Shown: positions 34,977-46,121 of the stretch, one piece after another
How the letters are laid out: each line of letters begins with the position of its first letter
How positions within the stretch are numbered: position 1 is the first letter of the stretch
Assembly: GCF_905475395.1 (NCBI RefSeq)
Contig: NC_058338.1
Location: 92,923,435-92,987,434, forward strand
Length of the DNA: 64,000 nucleotides
Reading direction: 5' to 3'
Source: Chrysoperla carnea
Taxonomy: Eukaryota > Arthropoda > Insecta > Neuroptera > Chrysopidae
Program-made: the position numbers and the translations under genes
The notes under the pieces: model-generated
Told to the model about the DNA's origin: nothing
The model's input: the letters and a program-made list of their open reading frames with translations, nothing else
Databases searched by the model: none

Positions 34977-36975
34977 TAAATCTTTCATTTCATTTTCGTA
35001 GTTAGGCTCGATAACGGTTGAGGAAATAATAAAATTTTACGACCCAGCATTATTATTTTCATTCATGTTAGAAGACAAACCCCGTGAGAACTAGGAATCG
35101 TGTTAATTTGCCCTGGGCAAAAAATGGACATAGTCAACGTACGAAAACGTACAGAAAATAATATACATATATTTTTTTGAGTGCAAACATAAAATAAATC
35201 TCCATATAGAGAGAGCTGATAAGCTGATATAATATGTTAATTAATTTGCATATTATATAATTATCTTATGTATGCTAATAAATTTTTATGTGATAATTAA
35301 TTAAAGTTTTTATAACTATGTCGTTATTTTACAGTAAATTTTGCACGTTTAGAAAAATCAATCATATGACAACAAGGTGTTTTTTATTAGTAACAACTGT
35401 GGAAATAGATTCACTTGAATTCTTGAAAAAAATAGATAGTGATAGATTTGAGTGTTTGATTTTCTAGCTTTTGCCTTGCATTTCATTGTTTTCTAAAATG
35501 AGGTAAAATTACCAAGGTTCCGTACGAATAACATATCGAAGAATCTATTATCCATTTTTCCGGTTTCTAATCTTACTTAATCATTCGTAAGTCTTATGCC
35601 AATATTTTTGAGGGCCTTTCGTTTTCCATTGTCAGATTTTCATATTGACAAAACACTTTTAAAAATAGACTCCTTTCAATCTCCTCGAGTCAGAATGGGA
35701 CACCTTTCATCATCATGCCTAGGGTTGTCACCTCAAAGTTCCGGAAAGTCGGGTGAATAAACCAGAAAGTTGGGAAGTAGTGAAATTAATCTAATCATCG
35801 CATCATAATTCTGTACGATATTTTTGAAGTTTTGTATACCCAGTTTTTTCATAATTAAAATTTTTAATAAAAATCCTTGAAATAATTAATTTAAAATAAA
35901 AACTGCTAAAAACTTTGGAATTTATCTGAATATGAAACAAATAATATCTAAAAAAATATCTTTAAATGCTGAGCTCTGGAAGATTTCAGGAAAAAACTCA
36001 AGAGGAGAAACAAGATTTTGGAAGTATCGCCATCAAATCTGAAGAATTAGAAGCCCTATTACGATTTTAAATATTAACGTTTTCAAAAGGTTCTATTTAG
36101 TTTCACCTGTCCGTTGTTTCTAATTAAATCGTACGTTATTTCTAATCAAATCGTAAGTTAAAATTGACCCCCATTGCCAGTTTCCGGCTGTGCTAAAATT
36201 TTGCATGCATATGTAAATCAGATGATAATGCATTTTTATGGCAAGTATAAGCTTTTTTGCTCATCGCTTCCACTATATTTGATATACAAACGGTTTTTAG
36301 TTTTAATTTAAATTTAAATAAAAAATATTTTTTAGTAACGTTTAGTAACAAGTTTTTATTGTTCAAAAAGTAGAAAATAATTGTTCTTCATATATGACTA
36401 TTTTTAAAAGCTTGAGGTTCTCCGAATCATCCTTGATAGTTAAAATTGAGCGTGTCCAGCTTTTACAAATAGTTATGTATGAAGGACTCATAAAAAATAT
36501 TATCTTCTACTTTTTAGTAAAATAAACGCTTGTCCCAGAAAAAGTATTTTTTATTAAAATTTTTTTATTATATTAAAATTTAAATGTATATAGATAGCAT
36601 GTTTCATATTCTCTTTTATTAATACACGATTCAAAAAATCAATTCCTACTCAAAAACCGTTGACGCCTTTCGTTTGTTCAAATCCCTTTATGTGATAGAA
36701 AGTTCAAGGCTAAATTAAACTTGTATATACATGAATTGATATTGTACATACCTTCTCATTCAGGTCATAAGCTAAAATATATAACGTATCTTTCCTGTAG
36801 GCTTAGAAATATCTTTTATGAATATAAGTACAAAGTTATAGCCCTTTTGTTAATGCTAATTCATCACAGCTTAGAAAAAATAGTGGTACATTGAATCAGA
36901 AATACATATACAGAGTGATCCAATTTCAATTTCAATGTTTGCAACTATGTAATCTAGAATACGGCATTTATAATA
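34977..36975. other. no recognised gene
   Basis: About 2 kb of AT-rich sequence without a supported gene. Near 35722 TAGGGTTGTCACC, with a possible partner near 36050, may be the ends of a decayed hAT-like element, but I could not align them well. Confidence 0.5.
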
Positions 36976-37790
36976 CAGTAACCTGGTCGTATAAAAGTAC
37001 GGAGTAGTCTGCATCAAATCCGGTAGTTCCGATTTTTTGCAGATTTGTTTATGATGTTGGTCTAATAAATAATCCAAGTTTGTGACATCGAGTGTCGAAC
37101 GCAACTTCATTAAAAATCGAAAAAACCCGTGAAAATGTCTTTTTTTTATGATTTTGATTATAATCCTAAACGGGTAGTTTTTGAAGCACCTTTTCAATGT
37201 GTTTTTAAAGTAATCTAAATTTGCTACAATATGAGACTTTAATCGTCTCTGTAGGCACAATAGTTTCCGAGATAAATCCTTTCAAAATTTATCTTTTTTT
37301 CGCAATTTTCTGCAATAAATTATGTCACTTTGAATGAATTTTGACCCTGAACAACACCAGCACACTCTGTCGGAGGTAAGTGCAAATACCCCCGCCAGAG
37401 TAATTGGAGTGACGTCTGGAATATTGCAAATAATTGTGAAGTTAGAAAAATTATGAAATTTGATCAGCTTTTTTTCGATAACTATTGGGTCTTCAATGAC
37501 GATTTTAGTCTCATATTATGATGTATAAAGTTACGTCGAAAAGTTTTGAAAGGCTTTACCTCGGAAAGTATTGGGTCTACAGAGTCCATTTTCGTCTCAT
37601 ACTGTAGCAAATTTATCCTACTTTAAAAACGTTCTGAAAAATATTTTTCAAAAAACTACTCCATTTGACAAAGTTGCGTTCAGCGCTCGAGGTCACAAAA
37701 TGGATTATTTACTGGAATAACATCATAAACAAGTCTACGAAAAATCAGAACTATCGGATTTGATGCAGACTGTAATGTATAAAGTTACTG
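36976..37790. mobile_element. 815-bp fold-back element flanked by TA (Tc1/mariner-type ends)
   Basis: Both sides are flanked by TA (36974-36975 and 37791-37792). The ends are CAGTAAC and, inverted, GTTACTG. Arms of about 330 bases pair along most of their length: CTGCATCAAATCCGGTAG, GTTTATGATGTTG and TAAATAATCCA on the left recur inverted on the right. A ~100-base centre contains GTGCAAATACCCCCGCC. A TA duplication with CAGT ends fits the Tc1/mariner superfamily. No transposase is present; the 129-codon minus-strand frame at 36871-37260 is formed by the arm. Confidence 0.85.
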
Positions 37791-38180
37791 TAATATTATG
37801 TAATTCGTTTCGAATATTTATGCAGAATTAGTATCCAGCAACGTCGCACATAATTGATGATGCATGGTTCTTAAACTTACCTTTACATATAGGAGCATCT
37901 TTTTCAACATGATTTCTAGTGGATCATTTCAACCGAAAAATTTTAGCATTATCCATCTTCCATATTCCTTAATCTAATTCCATGATTTACCCCTCACTTT
38001 AAAGCTTATAGGACTGGCTAATAAAGATAAACAGACTCACGGTCTAAAAATGTTCCACTTAGGGAAAAACAGTCTAGAAAAATAATGTGAACATTTAATT
38101 TTGTTCATTATGTAATTTGTATATAATAGCAAACCTGTAATAGAATTTTGCCTTTAAATAAAAGAAAAGTTAATTACTTA

Positions 38181-39100
38181 GGTTAGGTTAGAGTGGCTGT
38201 CCTGGGGTAGGACATACTTAGACCACAGGATCGGTTGTGATACCGAAAAAGGGTTGGCCCATCCCCGACCACTACTCCTTGAACCATTTGGTGGACTTTA
38301 GGTCGGAGAGGTCATCAAAGAGAGGCTGGCTGAAGTAAGTCCATCTTCTCATGGCAAGAACTGGGTATTGACAGAGCATATGAGACATTGTCTCCTCCTC
38401 CTCACCACTGTGACAGCTCCTGCAGTAGTCGTGATACACTGTCAGGCCCAGGCGTTCAGCATGCCTGTCGGTTCGGAACAACTACGATTGTACTCAAACC
38501 ATATCTGTCTTGTAGTATCACAAGTACGTTCCTCCTTTCATTGAGGAGCAACTTGCAGTTCGCAAATGGAACTCCCGGATATTTATTGATGCTTGTGTCC
38601 GGCAGCATTGTGCCATTTCAAGGCAAGCTCGTCGGCTTCACAATTTTCTGGAATGTCCCTGTGTCCCGGTACCCATACCAGGTTTACATTCATTTGTTAG
38701 GCCAGTTCATTTAAGGACGTACGGCAATCCTGTGCTACCTTTGATGTTATATAGACTGAGCTGAAGGATTTAAGAGCTGCTTGGCTGTCGGTGAAGATTG
38801 TAATGTCCCTGCACCTAAGGGTGTTTAGTCTTATACATTCACATACCTCATGAATAGCCATCACTTCCGCTTGATACACGCTACAGTTATCCGGCAGCCG
38901 AAATGATAGACGCAGATCGAGATTTTCAGAGAAGAATCCACAACCCACCCTCTTCTCTAACTTAGATCTGTCAGTGTAAAATACGACGCCCTTTGGTTTA
39001 ACCAGGTTCTCATCACAATCCTGTCTGGGCGGGATCTTTACTGAGAACCTGTTACCGAAGTTAGGAGAAGGTAAAACTTAGTCAACGGATCTTGGAAGAA
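38181..39100 (-). mobile_element. 5'-truncated LINE copy on the minus strand
   Basis: Same family as 3269-7927. On the minus strand it encodes an RNase H start (YTDRSKLEKRVGCGF, EVMAIHEVCECIR, DITIFTDSQAALKS at 38697-38948), then WVPGHRDIP-type sequence, then the Cys/His tail (CRSCHSGEEEETMSHMLCQ at 38272-38481). The 3' tail reads TTAGGTTAGGTTAG on the plus strand. A 7-bp TTACTTA at 38174 and 39110 may be the target duplication. This copy shows the RNase H N-terminal part better than the long copy does. Confidence 0.88.
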
Positions 39101-39363
39101 GTCAATATCTTACTTACATTATTTCTATAGCCTGTTTTGAGCCATGCACCACAGAATTTTGCAAATTTAAACCGAATTTAATAAACTTAGGAACTCAATT
39201 GTGGCTAATTTGCATGGGTAAAATTTTTCAAAGTTTAATCTTCTGTGAAATCAAAAACAGTTTATAAGGCGGCAACTATTTAAGGCAAATCAATTCTTAA
39301 TTTATTAGTCTTGCTCTGATCCATGGTACATTGTGATATTGTATTATGGAATATATGAACATA

Positions 39364-39829
39364 CTAGCCTGATACCCGCCCGTTTCACTGGGCTTAAAAG
39401 TAAAAAACACCGCTTTATGGCCTCCACCTTTTTTGATATGCACAGTTTTCTATTTTGTTAAATGTAAAATAGTATATATATTCATTTAGTATATCAGAAA
39501 AGTTGGCCATGAATGGTTTGACATTTACTATTTTAAACTTTTACCGAATACTTTAATTTATGGTTTAAAATGATGATCGGCTCCATCTATAATCATCATT
39601 TTTAACCACAAATTACAGATTTCTGTAAAAATTTACAATAGTAAATGTCAGATTTAATTTTATTTTTTTTAAATTTATCTTTATAAATTATAGCTCATGT
39701 GTTATTCTGAAGTATGAGCTATATTGCTGGACAGTTTCATTAAAAACCATTCGCTAGTTTTAGCGTGAAAGCGTAACAAACAAACAAACAAACTAACATC
39801 CTTACTTTCGCATTTATAATATATAGAGA
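39364..39829 (-). mobile_element. non-autonomous Helitron, copy 2
   Basis: On the minus strand it starts TCTCTATATATTATAAATGC after an A and ends GGGCGGGTATCAGGCTAG before a T. The CCCAGTGAAACGGG hairpin sits just inside the 3' end. It contains TTTGTTTGTTTGTTACGC near the 5' end. Length 466 bp; no coding capacity. Confidence 0.85.
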
Positions 39830-39969
39830 TTAATAAAATATAAAAAAATTATATTGTGTAAGATTAAAAATGCATGTATATCAAGGGAGACAATTTTCAT
39901 TGCTTTATTTATAAAATTGCGGTTGAAAACATAAAAATACATAATTTCGATCCAAAGTATCTCTGCGTC

Positions 39970-40064
39970 ACAAAATGTGCACAGGTTTTACCATTCTAAG
40001 TGATATTACTGTATGATATGTTACAGCTATATCACTTAGAATGGTAAATCTGTGCACATTTTGT
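39970..40064. repeat. strong 95-nt hairpin
   Basis: The arm 39970-40006 pairs with 40029-40064 along about 34 of 36 positions (outer ends ACAAAATGTGCACAG), leaving a 22-base loop. Length and loop are in the range of a microRNA precursor, but the near-perfect pairing also fits a small MITE or a hairpin siRNA source. No conserved microRNA was recognised. Confidence 0.85.
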
Positions 40065-40444
40065 TACATACAACAGTCTCGAATATTAACTGAACAATAA
40101 AACTAAAAGTATTTCAAAATCTGTTATAAACGATTCAGAATTGAAATATTTAAAACATTACAGAATATTAAATAAAATAAAATGATTTAAAAAGCTTTCT
40201 GCAACAACAGTTCAGATAACAGTAGTTTAAACTGGTTCCATATATAATTTTGAAATAATAATTTCTATATGATTTTTTTTTTTTTTAAATAAATTAATAA
40301 TTTTTCGTTAAACCAGAATCTCTATATTTACAACATTTCCATGACATTGTTTTTATTATAGTTATCATAGGCGTCTCTGGAATCAAATTATTGAGATGGT
40401 ATCAAAATATTTTTGAAGGGACACAGAGACACAGAGGGCATTTT

Positions 40445-41065
40445 TTCATCACGTATATATGAAATATATCAAGGTGTACTAAGTTTAGTCCCAATTTGGA
40501 ACGCTTAAAAATATTGATGCTACGAACAAAATTTTGGTATAGGTGTTCATAAAATCACCTAATTAGTCCTTTTTCGGTTGTCTGTCCGCCCGTCTGTAGA
40601 CACGATAATTAAAAAAAAAATTCTCGTGTCCACACGATAATTTCAAGCACAAAAAGTTACCTAACTGAAGTTTTTATAGTGTGCTTAGGACGTAAAAAGT
40701 GAGGTCGAGTTCGCAAATGAGCAACATAGGTCAATTGGGCCTTGGGTCCGTAGGACCCATTTTGTAAACCGTTCGAGATAGAAAAAAGTCTAAATGTAAA
40801 AAATATTATTTATTAAAAAAATAAACATCTTTTGTTTAAAACATTTTTTCGTAAGCATTCATCCATGAGGGCGCAAATTATATAATATGTATTATATGGG
40901 ATTATCAATTATATGTGTATGACGTATGTATGTGCGGCTACCTAAGAGTGGCTATCTATCTGTTTACTTACATGACGTGAAAAAAAAAATCGATTGCGTA
41001 AGCAATACTGTCTATACACGTCTTTTCAACTATTAACTCAGTCAGTTGTTTGTTTTGATTTGTTT
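40445..41065 (+). repeat. repeat family A, near-complete copy
   Basis: Begins near TATATATGAAATATATCAAGG. It has the ATTGATGCTACGAAC and GTCAATTGGGCCTTGGGTCC segments and ends with AACTCAGTCAGTTGTTTG. A short extra block (ACCTAAGAGTGGCTATCTATC...ACGTGAAAAAA, 40935-41010) also occurs in the copy at 54335, so there are at least two subtypes. Confidence 0.75.
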
Positions 41066-41499
41066 GCATTATTTATTCCATTTTTTATTGTGTTATCAAA
41101 ACGGTCGTGTAATATTGACGGGAAAGAGGACTAGACTTCCCTCGTGCCTCCCGTGACGACGACTATGAAAGAGACTAATAATTATTTCCAGAGAATGAAT
41201 CAATACTTAATTTGATTTGGTTTATTAGAGGGAACATTTAACATGTTGTAAATCGAAATATGTAATGAATATTTTATTTGATCGATATGCATCATACTAT
41301 CATTTTAGTTATTACCTATCGAGCGTATACTTACTGAAAAATTATAAATAAATTAAACCAGACAAAGCTAGATTCATTGTATTCTTATTTGTTAACTAAT
41401 TCAATTTATTTAAAAAAAAAGTTTATTAAATAGATTTTTTATTTATTATTATTTGTATTCATTCATGTATTTGCATATTTTACAGCATGTAAAGAGTTG

Positions 41500-42065
41500 C
41501 GACAAATGCTGATTTTAAAGTTTGATAATTGGATTCTGATGACAGTTGCGTCATAATTTTCAAATTTGTGATCAAAATTAACCTAGCTCTAATCGGTGGA
41601 GTCTTGGTTCCGGAATTGAGCACATAAGTGATAGCAAGCGAAAAACTGGCATCAAAAGAATGACCCAAAATTTGTGGGTTTCTAAAAAAATTCTGTTAAG
41701 ATCGGATCAAATTTGCCTGTATTATCAAAAAGTTCGAATTTTGTAACTTTATGACGTCATCTGAATTAAAAAATTTAGTTTTGCTCTATCACATCCAAAT
41801 ATTATCTAATTTTGATAAACCAAGTATGTAATCCTACTAAATTTGGGTCATACTTTTCAAATTTCTGATCAAAATTAATCCAGCTCTAATAGGTTTCAAG
41901 AATTTGGAGTCCTGTTCCCGGAATTAAACACATTAGTGACAGCTAGCGAAAAACTGACATCACAACTGAAAAAAAAGACCCAAAATTAGTGTGTTTCAAA
42001 AAAATTTCCAATAAAATGGGATCAAACGTCTGTGTTATCAAAAAATCGAATTTTTAACTTTCATT
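41500..42065 (-). repeat. repeat family F, two ~297-bp units
   Basis: ATCAAAATTAA(C/T)C...AGCTCTAAT starts at 41571 and 41868, 297 bases apart. The following segments (GGAATT, GACAGC/GATAGCAAGCGAAAAACTG, GACCCAAAATT) repeat in step. TGACGTCATC lies between units. The same sequence on the opposite strand forms the array at 55780-56370. Non-coding, satellite-like dimers. Confidence 0.75.
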
Positions 42066-43706
42066 TTTAAGCTCCAGATTTGTAGCACAAATGGTTACCT
42101 ACTTCCCAATGGAATATTTTATTGATCAACAAAAACAAATAAATACTAGAGTGTAATTATATTAAAGTGCAGTATTTTAATTTATTTATAACATTTGGAG
42201 TAAACATGAAATCAATTATTTTACACACAAGAATTCAAGGTAAAATCTAACTCTGCCGCTGCAATAAAACTTACACCTATACCAAGGTGTTCAAGGCTAT
42301 AATATATATCTTCTATCTGACTATGAACAAAAACTAATTTTTAAGATAGTTAAAAACTTATAGGTAAGTAATCTAACCCTAAACAAGTGAAAAATTTTTG
42401 TTTGTTTACTAGTTTTTGCATACAATATTTGAAAAGTTTTACCCAAAATTGTTTTGTTTTTTTTTTTTTATCAAAATTGCTATTTCGTATAATTTTATCT
42501 GCGAAATCTAGGCACTTTTCGAAAGAAATTTTCCAATAAATCCGTTCGTTTTTCCATAATAACCATTTTTGTCCAAATGGAATGAACAAAAGCACAAAAA
42601 GCTAGATTTTAGCTATCAATTACTGTCTAAACTATTCGCTTTACAAAAAAATGTTTCAAATAAAAGTAAAGAATAACTTTAAATTTAAAGCGTCCGTATA
42701 ATGTTTGTCAGTTATAAACCAGAGTGAAGTTTTAATTGAACCTGAAATCTTAGATCGAATTCGATGCCGAAAGTTTCAAGCATATGTCAACTTAAAAAAG
42801 GCACTGCATAGTTTAGAACAGTATTAGAAGAACCTTTTGGTCTGTATTTGGAGATCAGTATAACTATATATTCAATATAGTTGAATAGATTCAGTAACTT
42901 TCATGAATTATTCAATATGATAAAGCTAATAAAGTTTAAAAAAGTCTGACGTCATATTTATAATTCTTTTTTTTTTTTCATTCTACACTATTTATAATTT
43001 GTATTCACAAGATATACTCTCATCGAACGAACACAATCATGTATCAGGTTCATGTTACAACAATAATGTACTCTACGAGTCACATATTTATCTTTCCACG
43101 CTTGAAGATCGAGACAGTAGGTATAGAACTAGCACCTATCGTAATAAGTTTCAATTAAATCTTTTATTTTAAGTATACCATTTACCAAATTTTAAGTTAA
43201 TAAACACACAAAAATTAATGGATAATACAAAAAAGTTTGAGATCAAACACTGAACAAAAATTAAAATAATGACTACCTCATCCCGAAGTTGGCCTTTTCA
43301 TATTGAAATAAAGTAAAAATACTTTTAAACAATAATGATTGGAGTACAGCTAAATATATGTATTTACAATAGAATGAGATTGAATTTAAAATATAAATTC
43401 ATTGATACAAAATCACTAAAGTTAAACAAACAAATCATTACTTCAATGCAACAGAATGATTTTAGTTTAAAGTCATGTATTTTATTGATGAAAAATAAAA
43501 TTGTACTTAGTTGGAATATATAATCGAGTAAATACAGCGAATCGATGAATTAAAAGAAAATTTATTTGCGTTCGCTTTAAATAGAGGATTAGGATATTAT
43601 CATCGCATATCCATCATGTCTAGTCCATATGTGATTGAGCCAACTACATGACGATTGTTGTTATTACTAACTTAAAGAAAGTTTGAAATAAACTTATTAA
43701 TCATTT
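42066..43706. other. no recognised gene
   Basis: AT-rich, without a supported gene. Short frames at 42350-42595 (minus) and 43335-43523 (plus) show no domain, and their composition follows the AT bias. Confidence 0.5.
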
Positions 43707-44212
43707 TTATACCATGTATATATGAAATACACATAGTATATTAAGTTTAGTCCCAAGTTTGTAACCCTTAAAAATATTGATGCTACGAAAAAAATTTTGG
43801 TATAGGTGTTCATAGAATCATCTAATTAGTCCATTTCCGGTTGTCCGTCCGTCCGTCCGTCTGTGGACACGATAACTCAAAAACGAAAAAAGATATCGAG
43901 CTGAAATTTTTACAGCGTACTCAGGACGTAAATAGTGAGGTCGAGTTCGTAAATGAGCAACATTGGTCAATTGGGTCTTGACCGTAGGACCCATCTTGTA
44001 AACCGTTAGAGATAGAACAAAAGTTTAAAAGTAAAAAATGTTCCTTATCAAAATATTTACCCATTGTTTACCCGTGAGGGCGCAAATTAGGCGTAAATTG
44101 TATAGTATGTATTATATAAATTGTATATGTATGTGCAATATGATAGAGTAATCAACACTATTTATGCATGGTATTTCAACAATTAACTCAGAAATTGTTT
44201 GTTTTCACTTGT
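43707..44212 (+). repeat. repeat family A, best-preserved copy
   Basis: Runs from TTTTTATACCATGTATATATG to CAGAAATTGTTTGTTTTCACTT, about 506 bases. It keeps every segment of the family, including three GTCC units (GTCCGTCCGTCCGTCTGTGG), GACACGATAACTCAAAAACG, CCGTAGGACCCATCTTGTAA and GTGAGGGCGCAAATTAGGCG. The ATACCATG near the start and CATGGTAT near the end are inverted. Most other copies end in a hairpin AACAATT / AATTGTT. Confidence 0.85.
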
Positions 44213-44340
44213 TATAACATAAAAAATATTTTTTGGTGTATTTACAACCAAAGAGCATAGGGTAGAGGAGAAGCAGCCCATATGAGCTAATGTAAAATCG
44301 TAGTATACGAGTTTCAGCGCCTCTACCGAGTCAGGCTTTC

Positions 44341-44440
44341 AAACTTAATAGTTAATAGTCACCCCCGCAAAGTAGTCAAACTTAATAGTCATACCCGCAA
44401 AGGCCTACAAACTTAATAGTTGATCGCCTCAGACTCCAGA
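44341..44440 (+). repeat. three short AAACTTAATAGT repeats
   Basis: AAACTTAATA starts at 44341, 44378 and 44409, with ACCCCCGCAAAG / ATACCCGCAAAGG between. An imperfect 31-37 bp tandem repeat; GC-richer than the surroundings. Confidence 0.7.
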
Positions 44441-44499
44441 TGTCACTTATAATTATACTTCTGCTTCTTGTCTATCCTATAGTCTTTGTTTACAACAAG

Positions 44500-44578
44500 C
44501 ATTGATAGCGCAGTTGGTTAAGGCTTAGGACACTAAAATCAATAATAATCCATATGCCGCTGGTTCAATTCGACACGA
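44500..44578 (+). other. tRNA-like sequence (decayed tRNA or SINE head)
   Basis: TAGCGCAGTTGGTTAAGGC (A box, 44506-44524) and GGTTCAATTCG (B box, 44562-44572) are arranged as in a tRNA with a slightly long middle. The terminal stem is not clear, so this is more likely a tRNA-derived repeat than a working tRNA gene. 44580-45300 holds only an unrecognised 95-codon frame. Confidence 0.55.
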
Positions 44579-45304
44579 AGAAATCTAATTTTTTTTATTA
44601 AAAATAAACCTTCAAATTTTTTACCTGCTCATGTAGTTGTGACAGTCACATAAGTATTTTGTTTAATATTTATAAGTGGTAGAACCAATCGATTGTTTAA
44701 AACTATGTTGCATTTCAAAACAACAATATTTGAAATTTGTTAGGTAGTATATTTCTTTCATACAAACAACTCATGCGTTTGTGTCAACTTCAACACTCAA
44801 CCCAGGTAGTTGTATCACATTCATGGCACCATTTACCATATTTGATAAAGTTGAGACTACCTTATATCGGTTGGTATTAAAAATTGTTTTTTCAGGGAAC
44901 GAATTAAATATGTTGAACCTCCAACAAAAAAGGTTGATTTTAAGCAATCTTCAAGGTGTGTCTGATGAAAATCTGTATAGCCGATTAAATATTGAAACTA
45001 ATCTGGTATCAAGGCTGACGTCTGTGAAGGTCGTTTCTAGAAAAAATACAATTAAATCTAATATCTAAGGTAACTGTGTGAATAACAAAAATAGAACGAG
45101 ATTTCCATGGAAACGACACAAAGTTTGCATTAAACATTAAAGTATAGCAAAGTTTTCAAAGAATCCACCTAGTGGTGTTTTATTGTATCGAACATACGGA
45201 GAACGACGAATTAGCAAACAAAATTTTATAAAATGTATGGATCGATTTTACCTTCTTAGAAATTTAGCGTATCTTTTAAGCTTTTCGCCAGGATTAATAA
45301 GCTT

Positions 45305-45825
45305 ATTATATCCTATATATGAGATATATTTAGTCTCAAGTTTGTAAACTTAGAAATATTGATGCCACAAAAAAAATGTTTGTATAGGTGCTCGTAAAAA
45401 ATGAGTTTGAGCTCGTAAAAGATCAAGGAAGGTCAATCGGGTCTTAGGTCTGTAATACCCAATCGAAATTTATATAAATCGCTACATCGATAGAACAAAA
45501 GTTTAAATATAAAAGATGCCCCTTATGAAAAATAAACAACTTTTGTTTGAAACATTTTTTTGTAAATATCTTTGTTTTTTTCAATGAATGTTCAAGTTAG
45601 AACAAAAGAGTCCATTGATTCTAATTTCATATTGAACTCATCCAATAATATGAAGGGCAAATTTTTGTCACAGTTCGTTTTGAAGTATGCAGATTATAAA
45701 AAATAAGTCAGTAAAGTAATTGTCGGGCAAAAATGTTCGATATTTTATCCCGTAGAACTAATATTAAACACTATCTGTACAGGATATTTCAACTATTAAC
45801 TCAGTCAATTGTTTATTTTACTTGC
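45305..45825 (+). repeat. repeat family A, degenerate copy
   Basis: Recognisable by TATATGAGATATATTTAGTC, ATATTGATGCCAC, GGTCAATCGGGTCTTAGGTC and the end AACTCAGTCAATTGTTTA. Internal deletions and a non-family block near 45590-45760 are present. Confidence 0.6.
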
Positions 45826-46121
45826 ATTTTAATTTAATTAAAAAAAATAGATATCAAACATCCTATAATATAGGCCACTTACATTAATGAAGTCTCTAGG
45901 CGAAGGTGCATGTAATTTCAATAACATTCTCATCCAGTATACAGGATTTTTCAGCAAAGCTAGTCCATGGGGCGTTAAAACGAGTAGCCACATTTACCAA
46001 TACAATGTCAAAGTGGCTGAAACAATATTCTTATTGAATTCATTTAAAAATACTTTTTTATTTCGAGGGAGATTATTTTGCTCAAAGATTATTTAGTGAA
46101 AAACCCTGTATTACAGGCCTA

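Noticed and set aside
36871..37260. 129-codon minus-strand frame
   Set aside because: Lies mainly in the left arm of the 815-bp fold-back element; explained by the repeat.
38177..38195. True telomere or telomere-junction
   Set aside because: Only two to three TTAGG units, located at the 3' tail of a LINE copy; two sister copies have the same tail.
44781..45068. 95-codon plus-strand frame
   Set aside because: Composition is fairly protein-like and a TTTTTTCAG lies inside, but I could not recognise any family or supporting exon, so it is not called.
45887..46096. 69-codon plus-strand frame
   Set aside because: No domain; lies between a decayed repeat A and a hAT end.
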